From: Enemella evansiae
GTDB lineage: Bacteria > Actinomycetota > Actinomycetes > Propionibacteriales > Propionibacteriaceae
Length of the DNA stretch: 64,000 nt
Assembly (NCBI RefSeq): GCF_002250705.1
Contig: NZ_NMVP01000005.1
Location: 1 to 64,000 of the forward strand
Direction of reading: 5' to 3'
Below are positions 24,448 through 33,047 of this stretch, piece after piece. Positions within the stretch are counted from its first letter, which is position 1. Each line of letters opens with the position of its first letter. Both the position numbers and the translations under genes were made by a program. Below the pieces are notes generated by a model. That model was not told the origin of the DNA. It was given only the letters and a program-made list of their open reading frames with translations, and searched no databases.

Positions 24448-25338
24448 CTAGAGCAGACCGGAGGAGGTCAGGGCGTCGGCGAAGGTACGCCGCTGCTCGT
24501 CGGTGGCCTCGATCATCGGCGGCCGCAGCCCACCGACCCCGCGGCCCTGCAGCTCCAGGCCGGCCTTCACCATGATGCAGCCCTGGGTGGCGAACACCCC
24601 GGTGAAGGTGGGTTCCAGCCGGCGGTGCAGCTCCAGCGCCTCGGCGACCTCGCCGGCCACGAACCGTTCGATCATCTGCTTGGCCAGCGCCCCGGTGAAG
24701 TGCGTCGAGGTGCCGACCAGCCCGACGCCGCCGATGGACAGCAGCGGCAGGGTGGCGGCATCGTCACCGGAATAGAAGGCCAGGTCGGTCGCGGCCATCA
24801 CCCGGCCGGATTCGGTCAGGTTGCCCTTGGCGTCCTTCACCGCCACGATCCGCGGGTGCTCGGCGAGCCGCTTCAGGGTGTCGGTGGCGATCTCGGCACC
24901 GGAGCGGTGCGGGATGTCATAGAGCATGATCGGCAGCTCGGTCGCCTCGGCGACGGTGCTGAAGTGCTGCACCAGCGCCGGCTGCGGCGGCTTGGAGTAA
25001 TAAGGGGTCACCACCAGCAGACCGTCGGCGCCGGCGGCCGCGGCCTGTTCGGCCAGCTCGACGGTGTGCCGGGTGCTGAACGTGCCGACCCCGGCCAGCA
25101 CCTGGGCCCGGTCCCCGACCGCGGCGACCACGGTGCGCAGCAGGTCGGCCTTCTCCGCATCGGTGGTGGTCGGCGACTCACCGGTGGTGCCGGAGATGAC
25201 CAGCGCATCGTTGGCCATCTCATCGACCAGGTACGCCGCCAGCTCGGCCGCCTTCTCGTGGTCCACCGCACCCTGCGCATCAAAGGGTGTGACCATCGCG
25301 GTCAGCAGGCGGCCGAAGGGCAGATTGGCGGTTGGCAT
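24448..25338 (-). CDS. dapA: 4-hydroxy-tetrahydrodipicolinate synthase
   Basis: A 296-residue TIM-barrel lyase condensing pyruvate and aspartate semialdehyde, the first committed step of lysine/DAP synthesis. [14 protein letters not shown] (residues 50-63), Tyr140 in LYDIPHRSG and the Schiff-base Lys168 in [10 protein letters not shown] are in place. The ATG at 25338 is fixed by a TAACAT box exactly 7 nt upstream and no ribosome site. It is divergent from the O-methyltransferase gene. Other lysine genes dapE, dapD and dapC lie 6-11 kb away. Confidence 0.95.
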   Translation of the reverse strand: MPTANLPFGRLLTAMVTPFDAQGAVDHEKAAELAAYLVDEMANDALVISGTTGESPTTTDAEKADLLRTVVAAVGDRAQVLAGVGTFSTRHTVELAEQAAAAGADGLLVVTPYYSKPPQPALVQHFSTVAEATELPIMLYDIPHRSGAEIATDTLKRLAEHPRIVAVKDAKGNLTESGRVMAATDLAFYSGDDAATLPLLSIGGVGLVGTSTHFTGALAKQMIERFVAGEVAEALELHRRLEPTFTGVFATQGCIMVKAGLELQGRGVGGLRPPMIEATDEQRRTFADALTSSGLL

Positions 25339-25413
25339 GGAGGCGATGTTACTCGTCGGCATCGGTCGGGCGTGGGTACTACCCACCCGTGTGCCGACGC
25401 TAGGCTGACCTGT
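25339..25413. promoter_or_regulatory. Divergent leaderless promoters of dapA and O-methyltransferase
   Basis: Minus strand: TAACAT (25351-25346), 7 nt before ATG 25338. Plus strand: TAGGCT (25401-25406), 7 nt before GTG 25414. Only 75 bp separate the two genes. Confidence 0.6.
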
Positions 25414-26112
25414 GTGAATGCGAACCCAGGCGGCAACAGCAGTTCTCGTACCGCGAGCAATCGCGGCCGGTCCGGCAACCAGGCGGCACCGCGCGCCGCG
25501 TCCTGGTCGTTCGCCGAGGACTTCGCGGCCGAGCCCGACGGCGCGGCCGATGCCCGGGTGGAGGCCGGCGAGCTCGGGGTCACCCCGGTCTCCCGCGGTG
25601 CGGCCAGCCTGCTGACGGTGCTGGCGAAGTCGATCGGCGCCCGTGCGGTCGTCGAGATCGGCACCGGCGGTGGCGTGTCCGGGCTGGCCTTCTTCGCCGG
25701 CATGGGCGAGCAGGGCATCCTGACCAGCGTCGACCCCGAGCACGACCACCAGACCGCGGCCCGGAACGCCTTCACCTCCGCCGGGATCGCGAACCGCCGC
25801 TTCCGGTTGATCGCCGGTCAGCCGCTGGACGTGCTGCCCAAGCTGAGCGATGGGGCGTACGACCTGGTCTGGATCAACGGCGACAAGCTGGAGTACGGCG
25901 AGTTCGTCGCCGAGGCGATGCGGTTGCTGCGGCACGGCGGTCTGCTGGTGCTGCACAACGCCCTGTGGGGCAACAAGGTCGCCGATCCCAACAACACCGA
26001 GGACGAGACGATCGTGATCCGCGAGGCGCTCACCGGCATCCAGACCGATGAGGATCTGACCGTGTCCCTGGTGCCGGTCGGCGACGGCCTGCTGGTGGCC
26101 GTCAAGGCGTGA
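25414..26112 (+). CDS. SAM-dependent O-methyltransferase
   Basis: A 232-residue methyltransferase of the caffeoyl-CoA O-methyltransferase-like class. VVEIGTGGGVSGLAFFAGM (residues about 70-88) is the SAM-binding motif I, and LTSVDPEHDHQTAARNAF motif II. LVWINGDKLEYGEFVAEAMRLLRHGGLLVLHNALW matches the metal-binding loop; the Asp of the usual DADK is Asn-Gly-Asp-Lys here. It corresponds to the methyltransferase beside sigE in mycobacteria (Rv1220c-like). The GTG start is set by the TAGGCT box. The stop overlaps the start of the broken GNAT gene by 4 nt. Confidence 0.86.
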   Translation: MNANPGGNSSSRTASNRGRSGNQAAPRAASWSFAEDFAAEPDGAADARVEAGELGVTPVSRGAASLLTVLAKSIGARAVVEIGTGGGVSGLAFFAGMGEQGILTSVDPEHDHQTAARNAFTSAGIANRRFRLIAGQPLDVLPKLSDGAYDLVWINGDKLEYGEFVAEAMRLLRHGGLLVLHNALWGNKVADPNNTEDETIVIREALTGIQTDEDLTVSLVPVGDGLLVAVKA

Positions 26113-26662
26113 GCGACCCCGTCCTGCGGCTGGTCCGTGAGGACGATGCCGCCGAACTGGCGGCGCTGCTGATCGCGAATCGGGAATTCCTGGCGCCGTG
26201 GGAGCCGTTGCGCGACCCGGGCTGGTTCACCGAGGCCGGTCAGCTGACCGCCCTCACCGATGCGCTGCTGCGGCACGCCCGGGCAGCAGCTATCCGATGG
26301 TGATCGAGCTGGCCGACCGGATCGTCGGCCGCGCCAACCTCAACTCGATCGTCCGTGGCGCCGGACAGTACGCGAGCGTCGGCTACTGGGTCGCCGAATC
26401 GGTCACCGGGCGCGGCATCGCCACCGCCGCGGTCGCCGAGCTGCGGCGTACCGCCTTCGCCGGCTTGAATCTGCACCGCCTGGAGGCGGGCACGCTGCCG
26501 GACAACCTGGCCTCCCAGCGGGTGCTGGAACGCAACGGTTTCACCCGCTACGGGTTCGCGCCGGATTACGTCCGGATCGCCGGCCGCTGGCAGGACCACG
26601 TCCTCTACCAGGCACTGAACCCGGACTGGTCCCCCGGTCCCGCCGAGGCGTACGCCGGCTGA
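26109..26662 (+). pseudogene. GNAT N-acetyltransferase, broken by a frameshift
   Basis: The N-terminal 59 or so residues (LRLVREDDAAELAALLIANREFLAPWEP...FTEAGQLTALTDALLRHARA) read from GTG 26109. The rest (SSYPMVIELADRIVGRANLN...GYWVAESVTGRGIATAAV, acetyl-CoA loop, then LERNGFTRYGFAPDYVRI) reads in the -1 frame from about 26280 to 26662. Together they form a normal RimJ-type acetyltransferase of about 180 residues. The shift occurs near 26278-26292 in a GC-rich stretch with no classical slippery heptamer. A one-base deletion in the genome or assembly is the simplest cause. It is coupled to the O-methyltransferase. Confidence 0.8.
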
Positions 26663-26695
26663 GCGATCGAAGCCGAGTCCGCCCCCGGTGGGCGG

Positions 26696-27925
26696 TCAGT
26701 CGCGGGTGACGTGCACACCCTTGCCGACGACGGTCACCCCGTTGGGTGAGATGGTGAAGCCGCGGGCGCGGTCCTTCTCGGCATCGACGCCGACCTCGCA
26801 GCCCTCGTCCACGACCACGTTCTTGTCCAGGATCGCCTTGCGTACCACGGCATTGCGGCCGATCCGCACATTGTCCATGATCACCGAGTGCTCCACGTTG
26901 GCCCACTTGTCGACGCGCACGTTCGGCGAGAGCACCGAGGCGTCGACATCGCCACCGGAGATGATGCACCCGGCCGAGACGATCGAGTCCTCGGCGTTGC
27001 CGCGGAGCACGAACTTCGCCCCCGGGCGCTGCGGCTGATAGGTCCAGATCGGCCATTCGTCGTTGTAGACCGAGAAATTCGGGTTCACCGACACCAGATC
27101 CATGTGCGCCTCGTGGTAGGCGTCGATGGTGCCGACGTCGCGCCAGTAGTTCTGGTCCTTCGCGGTCGCACCGGGCACGCTGTTGGTGGTGAAGTCGTGC
27201 ACCTGGGCCTGCCCCCGCTCGACGAACCGCGGGATGATGTCGCCGCCCATGTCGTGGCGGGCGTTGGTGTCGGCCGCGTCGGCCTCCAACGCCTCCACCA
27301 GCGCATCGCGGGTGAAGATGTAGTTGCCCATCGAGGCGAACGATTCCTCCGGCGAATCCGGCAGGCCGGGCGGATCGGCGGGCTTCTCCAGGAATTCCTT
27401 GATCTTGTTGTCCGTGCCGGCGTCGATGATGCCGAAGGCGCTCGCCTCCCGCCGCGGCACCCGGATCCCGGCGACCGTGCAGCCCAGCCCGGATTCGATG
27501 TGCTGGTTGAGCATCTGCGAGACATCCATCCGATAGATGTTGTCCGCACCGAAGACCACCACATAGTCGGGATCGTCGTCGTTGATCAGGTTCATCGACT
27601 GGAAGATCGCATCGGCGCTGCCCTGGTACCAGCGCGGGCCGAGCCGCTGCTGGGCCGGCACCGGGGTGACGTAATTCCCCAGCATGGTTGACATCCGCCA
27701 GGTCAGCGAGATGTGCCGGTCGAGGGAATGCGACTTGTACTGGGTGAGCACGCAGATCTGGCGCAGATCACTGTTCACCAGGTTGGAGAGCACGAAGTCG
27801 ATCAACCGGTAGGTCCCGCCGAACGGGACGGCCGGTTTCGCCCGGTCGGCCGTCAACGGCATCAGGCGCTTGCCCTCGCCGCCGGCGAGGACGATGGACA
27901 ACACCCGGGGACGCCCTCCTGTCAT
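26696..27925 (-). CDS. glgC: Glucose-1-phosphate adenylyltransferase
   Basis: A 409-residue enzyme making ADP-glucose for glycogen. The nucleotidyltransferase domain has [26 protein letters not shown] (residues 11-36), [11 protein letters not shown] and [12 protein letters not shown]. The C-terminal left-handed beta helix includes [26 protein letters not shown]. The length is usual. TAGGTT 6 nt before the ATG suggests a leaderless message. It is divergent from the glycogen synthase gene, the standard actinobacterial arrangement. Confidence 0.95.
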   Translation of the reverse strand: MTGGRPRVLSIVLAGGEGKRLMPLTADRAKPAVPFGGTYRLIDFVLSNLVNSDLRQICVLTQYKSHSLDRHISLTWRMSTMLGNYVTPVPAQQRLGPRWYQGSADAIFQSMNLINDDDPDYVVVFGADNIYRMDVSQMLNQHIESGLGCTVAGIRVPRREASAFGIIDAGTDNKIKEFLEKPADPPGLPDSPEESFASMGNYIFTRDALVEALEADAADTNARHDMGGDIIPRFVERGQAQVHDFTTNSVPGATAKDQNYWRDVGTIDAYHEAHMDLVSVNPNFSVYNDEWPIWTYQPQRPGAKFVLRGNAEDSIVSAGCIISGGDVDASVLSPNVRVDKWANVEHSVIMDNVRIGRNAVVRKAILDKNVVVDEGCEVGVDAEKDRARGFTISPNGVTVVGKGVHVTRD

Positions 27926-27937
27926 GACACGAACCTA
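27926..27937 (-). promoter_or_regulatory. Leaderless-type -10 box of glgC
   Basis: TAGGTT (27937-27932) lies 6 nt before the ATG at 27925. Confidence 0.5.
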
Positions 27938-28061
27938 TGGGCCGGTGGTCCCGCCAGACAAGCCCAGTGAGCCCATGGGACGAACTTTCCTTTCCCGGGG
28001 TGAGAATTCACTTTCCGATGATTCCTGCGGACCGGGCACCTGCTGTGCCACGATCAATGCC

Positions 28062-29261
28062 ATGACCATGCGCATCGCCGTCTTCACGCGGGAATATCCC
28101 CCTTCGATCTACGGCGGCGCGGGCGTGCACGTCGCCCAGCTGGTACCGCAGTTGCGTCGGCTCGCCGAGGTCGACGTGCAGTGCATGGGTGAGCCCCGCG
28201 AGGGCGCCACCGCGCACCCGGAGAACTTCCCCGCGGGCGCGAATCCGGCACTGCGGGTCTTCGGCGCCGACCTGGCGATGACGGCCGCGGTGCCCGAGGT
28301 CGATGTGGTGCATTCCCATACCTGGTACGCCAATCTGGGTGGCCATCTGACCGGGCTCTTCCAGAACATTCCGCATGTGGTCACCTCGCACTCCCTGGAG
28401 CCGGATCGGCCCTGGAAGGCGGAGCAGCTGGGTGGCGGTTATCGGCTCAGCTCCTGGGCCGAGCGGACGGCGTACGAGGGTGCCGACGCGGTGATCGCGG
28501 TCAGCGAGGCGATGCGTCCGGCGATCCTGAATGCCTATCCCGATGTCGATCCCGACAGGATCCATGTGGTGAAGAACGGGATCGACCCCGAGGAGTTCAA
28601 GCCCGATCCGGACACCTCGGTGCTCACCGGACTGGGGGTCGATCTGGACCGGCCGGTGGTCACCTTCGTCGGCCGGATCACCCGGCAGAAGGGGCTGGTG
28701 CATCTGGTCCGAGCGGCCGAGCAGTTCGACCCGGACACCCAGCTGCTGCTGCTCGCCGGTGCCCCGGACACCCCCGAGATCGCTGCCGAGTTCAACGACG
28801 CCTTCGCCCATCTCAAGCACGCCCGCTCCGGTGGGGTGATCTGGGTGCAGGAGATGCTGCCGCGGGCGAGCGTACGCCAGGTGCTGTCGCATTCGACGGT
28901 GTTCGCCTGCCCCTCGATCTACGAACCGCTGGGCATCGTGAACCTGGAGGCGATGGCCTGTGAGACCGCGGTGGTCGCCTCGGCGGTCGGCGGCATTCCC
29001 GAGGTGGTCGCCGATCAGCAGACCGGGTTGCTGGTCGACTACGACCCGGCGCGGGCCGACGATCCGGAGTTCGTAGCGGGCTTCGAGGCCGAGTTCGCGG
29101 CGAAGGTGAACGAGTTGACCCGCGACCCCGCCCGGGCCGCGGAGATGGGCCGTGCGGGCCGGCAGCGCTGCATCGACGAGTTCTCCTGGGAGAAGATCGC
29201 GCAACAGACGATGGACGTGTACGCCGCAGCGATCGAGGCGCATGCCGCCCGCACGCGCTGA
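28062..29261 (+). CDS. glgA: Glycogen synthase / alpha-maltose-1-phosphate synthase (GT4)
   Basis: A 399-residue GT-B glycosyltransferase of family GT4, as in actinobacterial GlgA/GlgM. IAVFTREYPPSIYGGAGVHVAQLV (residues 4-27) is the N-terminal acceptor loop, DVVHSHTWYANLGG follows, and the C-terminal domain has FVGRITRQKGLVHLVRA and the donor motif FACPSIYEPLGIVNLEAMACETAVVASAVGGIPEVV. The mycobacterial counterpart (Rv1212c) makes maltose-1-phosphate from ADP-glucose, so either activity is possible. It starts at ATG 28062 (or 28068). It is divergent from glgC and ends just before a long hairpin. Confidence 0.9.
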   Translation: MTMRIAVFTREYPPSIYGGAGVHVAQLVPQLRRLAEVDVQCMGEPREGATAHPENFPAGANPALRVFGADLAMTAAVPEVDVVHSHTWYANLGGHLTGLFQNIPHVVTSHSLEPDRPWKAEQLGGGYRLSSWAERTAYEGADAVIAVSEAMRPAILNAYPDVDPDRIHVVKNGIDPEEFKPDPDTSVLTGLGVDLDRPVVTFVGRITRQKGLVHLVRAAEQFDPDTQLLLLAGAPDTPEIAAEFNDAFAHLKHARSGGVIWVQEMLPRASVRQVLSHSTVFACPSIYEPLGIVNLEAMACETAVVASAVGGIPEVVADQQTGLLVDYDPARADDPEFVAGFEAEFAAKVNELTRDPARAAEMGRAGRQRCIDEFSWEKIAQQTMDVYAAAIEAHAARTR

Positions 29262-29265
29262 CTCC

Positions 29266-29337
29266 GAATGATCATGGAATATTCGGCCCTTCATCTGCAA
29301 ACATCCGTATGCAGGGACGAATATTCCATGATCATTC
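29266..29337. terminator. Long cruciform-like inverted repeat after glgA
   Basis: A perfect 20-bp inverted repeat: 29266-29285 and 29318-29337 (GAATGATCATGGAATATTCG and its complement). Four more pairs and a few imperfect ones continue inside the 32-nt loop. It is notably AT-rich for this genome. It lies between convergent glgA and the DUF3117 gene and is symmetrical. Confidence 0.55.
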
Positions 29338-29357
29338 GCTGCCGGGACCGCGATGCA

Positions 29358-29393
29358 TGAAAAACGGACCCCGGGAAACGATCCCGGGGCCCG
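29358..29393 (-). terminator. Rho-independent terminator of the DUF3117 gene
   Basis: On the minus strand a stem CCCCGGG/CCCGGGG (29389-29369) with a 7-nt loop is followed by TTTTT (29364-29360). It is 24 bp past the DUF3117 stop. Confidence 0.75.
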
Positions 29394-29416
29394 ATCACAT
29401 GGCTGGCGAGGGTGGG

Positions 29417-29584
29417 TCAGCCGACGACTCCCTTGAGAGCTGCGGCGAGCTCCTCCGCCTCCTGCGCGTTCATCTCCACCACCAGGCGCCCGCCACCTTC
29501 GAGGGGGACCCGCATGACGATCCCGCGACCCTCCTTGGTGACTTCCATCGGGCCGTCTCCGGTTCGCGGCTTCATAGCTGCCAT
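29417..29584 (-). CDS. DUF3117 small protein
   Basis: A 55-residue protein reading MAAMKPRTGDGPMEVTKEG..., with RGIVMRVPLEGGGRLVVEM and a C-terminal helix NAQEAEELAAALKGVVG. This is the highly conserved actinobacterial DUF3117 family (Rv1211-like), found next to the glycogen synthase gene as here. The function is unknown. A strong terminator follows. The protein is short but the match to the family is nearly complete. Confidence 0.93.
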   Translation of the reverse strand: MAAMKPRTGDGPMEVTKEGRGIVMRVPLEGGGRLVVEMNAQEAEELAAALKGVVG

Positions 29585-29729
29585 CGCGCATCCTCATCTC
29601 TCGTCAGTGGACCTCATGCTCGGGTCCCCAGGGTGACTCGGCACCCATTATTCCGCATTCGGGCCCGTTGCGGTTGATTGACCCCTGCTGGGCGTGTGAT
29701 GCTGCCCCACCACAGCTCGGGGGGTGCAC

Positions 29730-30221
29730 TCAGGGGGCGTCGGTGCGGGTGCTGCCGCCGGATCCGGAGCCCGGCCGGTACTGCGCCCAGTCCGACTCGT
29801 CCTCGTCCTTGCCGCGCCACCGGTCCGCCTTCTGCCGGGTCTCCGGATCCGGCTCGGGGTCCTCGTCCTCCGCCTCGGCGCGGTCGTCGAGCCACTCGAC
29901 CCGATCCCCCGGTTCCTTCGTCACGCTGGCCCGGCCGGGCACCCGGCCCTCACCCAACTCGCTGATCCGGCGGTCCCGCTCGTCCAGTTCCCGCGCCATC
30001 CGGGCCATCAGGTCGTCGACCTCGGCCATGTCGTAGCCACGCGCCTGCACCCCGAACCGGACCCCCTCGAGGTCGTCACCGTGCAGCTCGCCGTCGGCCG
30101 GCAGCGGCGGTTCGTAGACATCGCGGACCGGTTCGGCCTTCATCTCCCCCAGCTTGCCGGCGGCGACCATGGCGGCCAGTCCGAGCACGACAACCGCCAC
30201 GATGACGATCACCATTTCCAT
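29730..30221 (-). CDS. DivIVA-domain membrane protein
   Basis: A 163-residue protein. A single N-terminal helix (residues 2-22, VIVIVAVVVLGLAAMVAAG) anchors it. A short DivIVA-like motif follows, VRFGVQARGYDMAEVDDLMARMARELDERDRRI (residues about 54-86), then an acidic, disordered C-terminus rich in Asp, Glu and Ser. The start shares one base with the stop of the LOG-family gene (TGATG), so they are co-translated. DivIVA motifs recognise curved membranes or polar growth machinery; the role here is inferred only. Confidence 0.78.
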   Translation of the reverse strand: MEMVIVIVAVVVLGLAAMVAAGKLGEMKAEPVRDVYEPPLPADGELHGDDLEGVRFGVQARGYDMAEVDDLMARMARELDERDRRISELGEGRVPGRASVTKEPGDRVEWLDDRAEAEDEDPEPDPETRQKADRWRGKDEDESDWAQYRPGSGSGGSTRTDAP

Positions 30222-30997
30222 CAGGGGCCCTCCTCGGCCGGCGTGTTGCGTTCCACCATGATGGCCACCGCCTCGTCCACATCATCGACGATCGGCAGCA
30301 GATCGACATCCTTGGGTGAGATGTATCCCTCGCCCAGGGCCTTGTCGACGAGCCACTGCTTCAGCCCACCCCAGTAGTCGGAGCCGAACAGCACCACCGG
30401 GAAGTCGGTGACCTTGCGGGTCTGCACCAGGGTCAACGCCTCGAACAGCTCGTCGAAGGTGCCGAACCCGCCGGGCATCACCACGAAACCCTGGGAGTAC
30501 TTCACGAACATCGTCTTGCGGGCGAAGAAGTAGCGGAAGTTGATGCCGAGGGTCACGTATTCGTTCAGCCCGGTCTCGAACGGCAGCTCGATGCCCAGTC
30601 CGACCGAGACCCCGCCCTCATCGCAGGCGCCGCGGTTGGCGGCCTCCATGATGCCGGGGCCGCCACCGGTGATCACCGCGAATCCAGCGCGAACCAGCTT
30701 GGCACCCAGGTCCTGCGCGGCGGCGTACATGGGATGGTCCCGCGAGGTCCGCGCCGAGCCGAAGACGCTGATCGCGGTGCCCAGTTCGGCGAGCGTGCCG
30801 AAACCCTCGACGAACTCCGACTGGATCCGCAGCACCCGCCAGGGGTCGGTGTGCACCCAGTCCGAGGGGCCGCGGGATTCCAGCAGCCGCTGGTCGGTGG
30901 TGGTCGGCTGCACCATGTCGCGGGAGCGGAACACCGGCCCCTGCTGGCGACGCTCGTGGTCGTCCAGCCCGCGCTGCGGCGGCAACTGCGGGGTCAT
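30221..30997 (-). CDS. LOG-family Rossmann-fold protein (TIGR00730)
   Basis: A 258-residue protein. The signatures GGGPGIMEAANRGA and PGGFGTFDELFEALTLVQ (PGGxGTxxE) define the family, whose members cleave nucleoside 5'-monophosphates of cytokinin type to free base and ribose-5-phosphate. An N-terminal extension of about 65 residues precedes the fold. It overlaps the dapE stop by 4 nt (ATGA) and the DivIVA-domain gene by one base, giving the dapE-LOG-divIVA operon. The Rv1205-like gene has the same position in mycobacteria. Confidence 0.88.
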   Translation of the reverse strand: MTPQLPPQRGLDDHERRQQGPVFRSRDMVQPTTTDQRLLESRGPSDWVHTDPWRVLRIQSEFVEGFGTLAELGTAISVFGSARTSRDHPMYAAAQDLGAKLVRAGFAVITGGGPGIMEAANRGACDEGGVSVGLGIELPFETGLNEYVTLGINFRYFFARKTMFVKYSQGFVVMPGGFGTFDELFEALTLVQTRKVTDFPVVLFGSDYWGGLKQWLVDKALGEGYISPKDVDLLPIVDDVDEAVAIMVERNTPAEEGP

Positions 30998-32085
30998 CGT
31001 GCACCCCCCGAGAGCCAGCCGCCGAGCACCTCGCGGCAGCGATGGAGCTGGTCGATCGGGCAGTACTCGTCGTCGGTGTGTGCCTTGATCGGGTCGGCCG
31101 GCCCGAAGTTCACCGCGGGTACGCCGAGAGCGGCGAATCGCGACACGTCGGTCCAGCCGTACTTGGCACGCGGCTCGCCGCCGACGGCCGCCAGGAAGCC
31201 CTGGGCGACCGGCAGGTCGAGCCCCGGCCGGGCACCGGCGGCCTTGTCGGTGATCCGGAAATCCAAGCCCTGCAGGAAATCGGTGAGGTACGCCTCGGCG
31301 GCCGCCAGGTCCTTGTCGGGTGCGAACCGGTAGTTCAGCTCGATCTCGCAGCGATCCGGGATCACGTTGCCGGCGATGCCGCCGGTGATCCGGACCGCGT
31401 TCAGGCCCTCGTGGTATTCGAGCCCGTCGACCACCGGTTTCTCCGGCTCGTAGGCGGTCAGCCGGTTCAGCAGCTCGGCGGCGTCGTGGATCGCGTTGTG
31501 GCCCATCCAGGCGCGGGCCGAGTGCGCCGCGGTGCCGGTGAAGGTGACCACCGCCCGCATCGTGCCCTGGCAGCCGCCCTCGACCCCGGCACCGGTCGGC
31601 TCACCGAGCACGGCGAAGTCGGCGGCGAGCAGTTCGGGGCGCTCGGCGGCCACCTTGTTCAACCCGTTCTTGGCGGCCTCGACCTCTTCGTTGTCGTAGC
31701 AGACCCAGGTCACGTCATGGACCGGTTCGGTGAGCTCGGCAGCCAGGCTGAGCGCCACCGCGACCCCGCCCTTCATGTCGCAGGTGCCGCGGCCGATCAG
31801 GACCCGGTCGGCGCCGCTGCCCTCGAAGCGGGAGGGCAGGTTCGGCTCGGGGGTGGTCAGCGGGACGGTGTCGGTGTGCCCGGCGACCAGCACCCGGTTG
31901 TCGCGGCCGAGCTCGGTGCGGGCGATCAGGGTGTTCCCGATCCGGTCGGTCTTCAGGTGGGGCTGGTTCTGCAGGGCCGCCTCGATGGCGTCGGTGATCG
32001 GCCCCTCATTGCCGGAGACGGATTCGATGTCGACCAGTGTCTGGAAGAGGTCGACGACGTCACCGGACAGGTCGAGGTCACTCAT
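30994..32085 (-). CDS. dapE: Succinyl-diaminopimelate desuccinylase
   Basis: A 363-residue M20 metallopeptidase-like hydrolase removing succinate from N-succinyl-LL-DAP in lysine and peptidoglycan synthesis. VAGHTDTVPL carries the first His and Asp, GRGTCDMKGGVAVAL the bridging Asp, and CYDNEEVEA the catalytic Glu pair. There is a dimerisation domain at about 180-290. The ATG at 32085 is fixed by TAGGGT 7 nt upstream. It is first in an operon with LOG and DivIVA-domain genes. The succinylase route is confirmed by dapD and dapC nearby. Confidence 0.94.
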   Translation of the reverse strand: MSDLDLSGDVVDLFQTLVDIESVSGNEGPITDAIEAALQNQPHLKTDRIGNTLIARTELGRDNRVLVAGHTDTVPLTTPEPNLPSRFEGSGADRVLIGRGTCDMKGGVAVALSLAAELTEPVHDVTWVCYDNEEVEAAKNGLNKVAAERPELLAADFAVLGEPTGAGVEGGCQGTMRAVVTFTGTAAHSARAWMGHNAIHDAAELLNRLTAYEPEKPVVDGLEYHEGLNAVRITGGIAGNVIPDRCEIELNYRFAPDKDLAAAEAYLTDFLQGLDFRITDKAAGARPGLDLPVAQGFLAAVGGEPRAKYGWTDVSRFAALGVPAVNFGPADPIKAHTDDEYCPIDQLHRCREVLGGWLSGGAR

Positions 32086-32098
32086 GGCCCCCACCCTA
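32086..32098 (-). promoter_or_regulatory. Leaderless-type -10 box of dapE
   Basis: TAGGGT (32098-32093), then 7 nt (GGGGGCC), then the ATG at 32085. The same 13 bases precede mshB at 42374-42362. The hexamer overlaps the stop codon of the HTH gene. Confidence 0.6.
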
Positions 32099-32329
32099 GC
32101 CATCCGAGGGTTGGCGCACCTCGAACAACTCCCCCGGCGTGCAGTCGAGCGCGTCACACAGCGCGGTCAGGGTGGAGAAGCGGATCGCCTTGGCGCGATC
32201 GTTTTTCAGCACCGACAGATTCACCAGGCTGACCCCGACGCGTTCGCTCAGTGCGGTCAGGGTCAGTCCGCGCTCGGCCAGCAGCCGGTCGAGATGGCAG
32301 ACCACCCGGTGCGGTTCCTCGACCGGCAT
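32096..32329 (-). CDS. Small Cro/CI-type HTH regulator (YozG-like)
   Basis: A 77-residue DNA-binding protein consisting of one HTH domain: CHLDRLLAERGLTLTALSERVGVSLVNLSVLKNDRAKAIRFSTLTALCDALDCTPGELFEV. The pattern NLSxLKNxxAKAIRFSTL is typical of the YozG/YdaS-like regulators paired with DUF2975 membrane proteins. Its start shares one base with the DUF2975 stop. It probably binds the AT-rich palindrome upstream of the pair and represses it. Confidence 0.88.
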   Translation of the reverse strand: MPVEEPHRVVCHLDRLLAERGLTLTALSERVGVSLVNLSVLKNDRAKAIRFSTLTALCDALDCTPGELFEVRQPSDG

Positions 32330-32952
32330 CAGACCAGCCCGGCCACGTCGTCGGCCAGTCGCTGCCCGCGCCGGAAGGCGTACGCGATCGCCACCAGCAA
32401 CAGGCCGAGCACCAACGGTGCCAGATAATCGCCCAGCGAGAACGGTGCGACGCCGAACTCGGCGACCTGGTCGGTCCGCGACTGCAGTTGCGCGAACAGT
32501 GAACCGCCGAAGCGCAGCATCGGCGCGGCGGCCCCCCAGACCATCAGCAGCAGCCCGAGCAGCCCGAGCAACCGGGCGCTGCGCGGCGCGAACGGCTCGG
32601 CCCGCAACTGCCGGACCAGCCGATCCAGCAGCAACACCCCGACGGCGAGCGCCACCAGGGTCAGCACCGGTTCGATCAGCAGGACCGCCAGCAGGCCCGG
32701 CTCGGGATCGATCAGCCAGGTCTGCTGCGACCAGTGCACCGACACCCCCGGCGCCTGCCCGGCCTCGACCGCTGGCCCGGTGAGGACCGGCACCTCGAGT
32801 GGGTAGCGGCCGGTCAAAAGGGCCGCCACCTGTGCGAACGGCCCGCCGCCGGCCAGCAGACCGGCGACCAACCACGGCAGCACCCGCAGCACGAACCAGT
32901 CCGACCGGTCGAATCGCATCCCGAGCACGCGCTCCTGATCGTTCGTCATCAT
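32329..32952 (-). CDS. DUF2975 membrane protein
   Basis: A 207-residue protein with four predicted transmembrane helices (about 22-42, 88-112, 127-147 and 177-197). The context (FAPRSARLLGLLGLLLMVWG, APFSLGDYLAPLVLGLLLVAIAYAFRRGQRLADDVAGLV) and the paired HTH gene identify DUF2975. The start at ATG 32952 has AGGAG 7 nt upstream; a second ATG follows immediately. The function is unknown. The pair sits between dapD and dapE, which are closer together in relatives, so it may be an insertion. Confidence 0.8.
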   Translation of the reverse strand: MMTNDQERVLGMRFDRSDWFVLRVLPWLVAGLLAGGGPFAQVAALLTGRYPLEVPVLTGPAVEAGQAPGVSVHWSQQTWLIDPEPGLLAVLLIEPVLTLVALAVGVLLLDRLVRQLRAEPFAPRSARLLGLLGLLLMVWGAAAPMLRFGGSLFAQLQSRTDQVAEFGVAPFSLGDYLAPLVLGLLLVAIAYAFRRGQRLADDVAGLV

Positions 32953-32970
32953 CCCATCTCTCCTCACCAG

Positions 32971-33010
32971 CCTTATCGTTTTTCGATATTAATGTTTCTC
33001 GATAAGGATG
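32971..33010. promoter_or_regulatory. AT-rich operator upstream of the DUF2975/HTH pair
   Basis: TATCGTTTTTCGATA (32974-32988) is a perfect 15-bp palindrome (TATCG, 5 nt, CGATA). A larger one pairs CCTTATCG (32971-32978) with CGATAAGG (33000-33007). The region is the most AT-rich in this part of the window. Autoregulation by the HTH protein is inferred. Confidence 0.6.
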
Positions 33011-33034
33011 GCAAGGAGGCTGGTCTCGGTTCGG

Positions 33035-33047
33035 TAGGGTTGCCGCC
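33035..33047 (+). promoter_or_regulatory. Leaderless-type -10 box of dapD
   Basis: TAGGGT at 33035-33040, 7 nt before the ATG at 33048; no Shine-Dalgarno precedes the ATG. Confidence 0.55.

Noticed and set aside
26270..26300. Programmed -1 frameshifting in the GNAT gene
   Set aside because: The zero-frame codons at the shift do not form an X-XXY-YYZ heptamer and no downstream pseudoknot is apparent.
29262..29400. A possible small RNA gene at the AT-rich inverted repeat
   Set aside because: No promoter is visible next to it; the symmetrical position between convergent genes favours a terminator or palindromic element.
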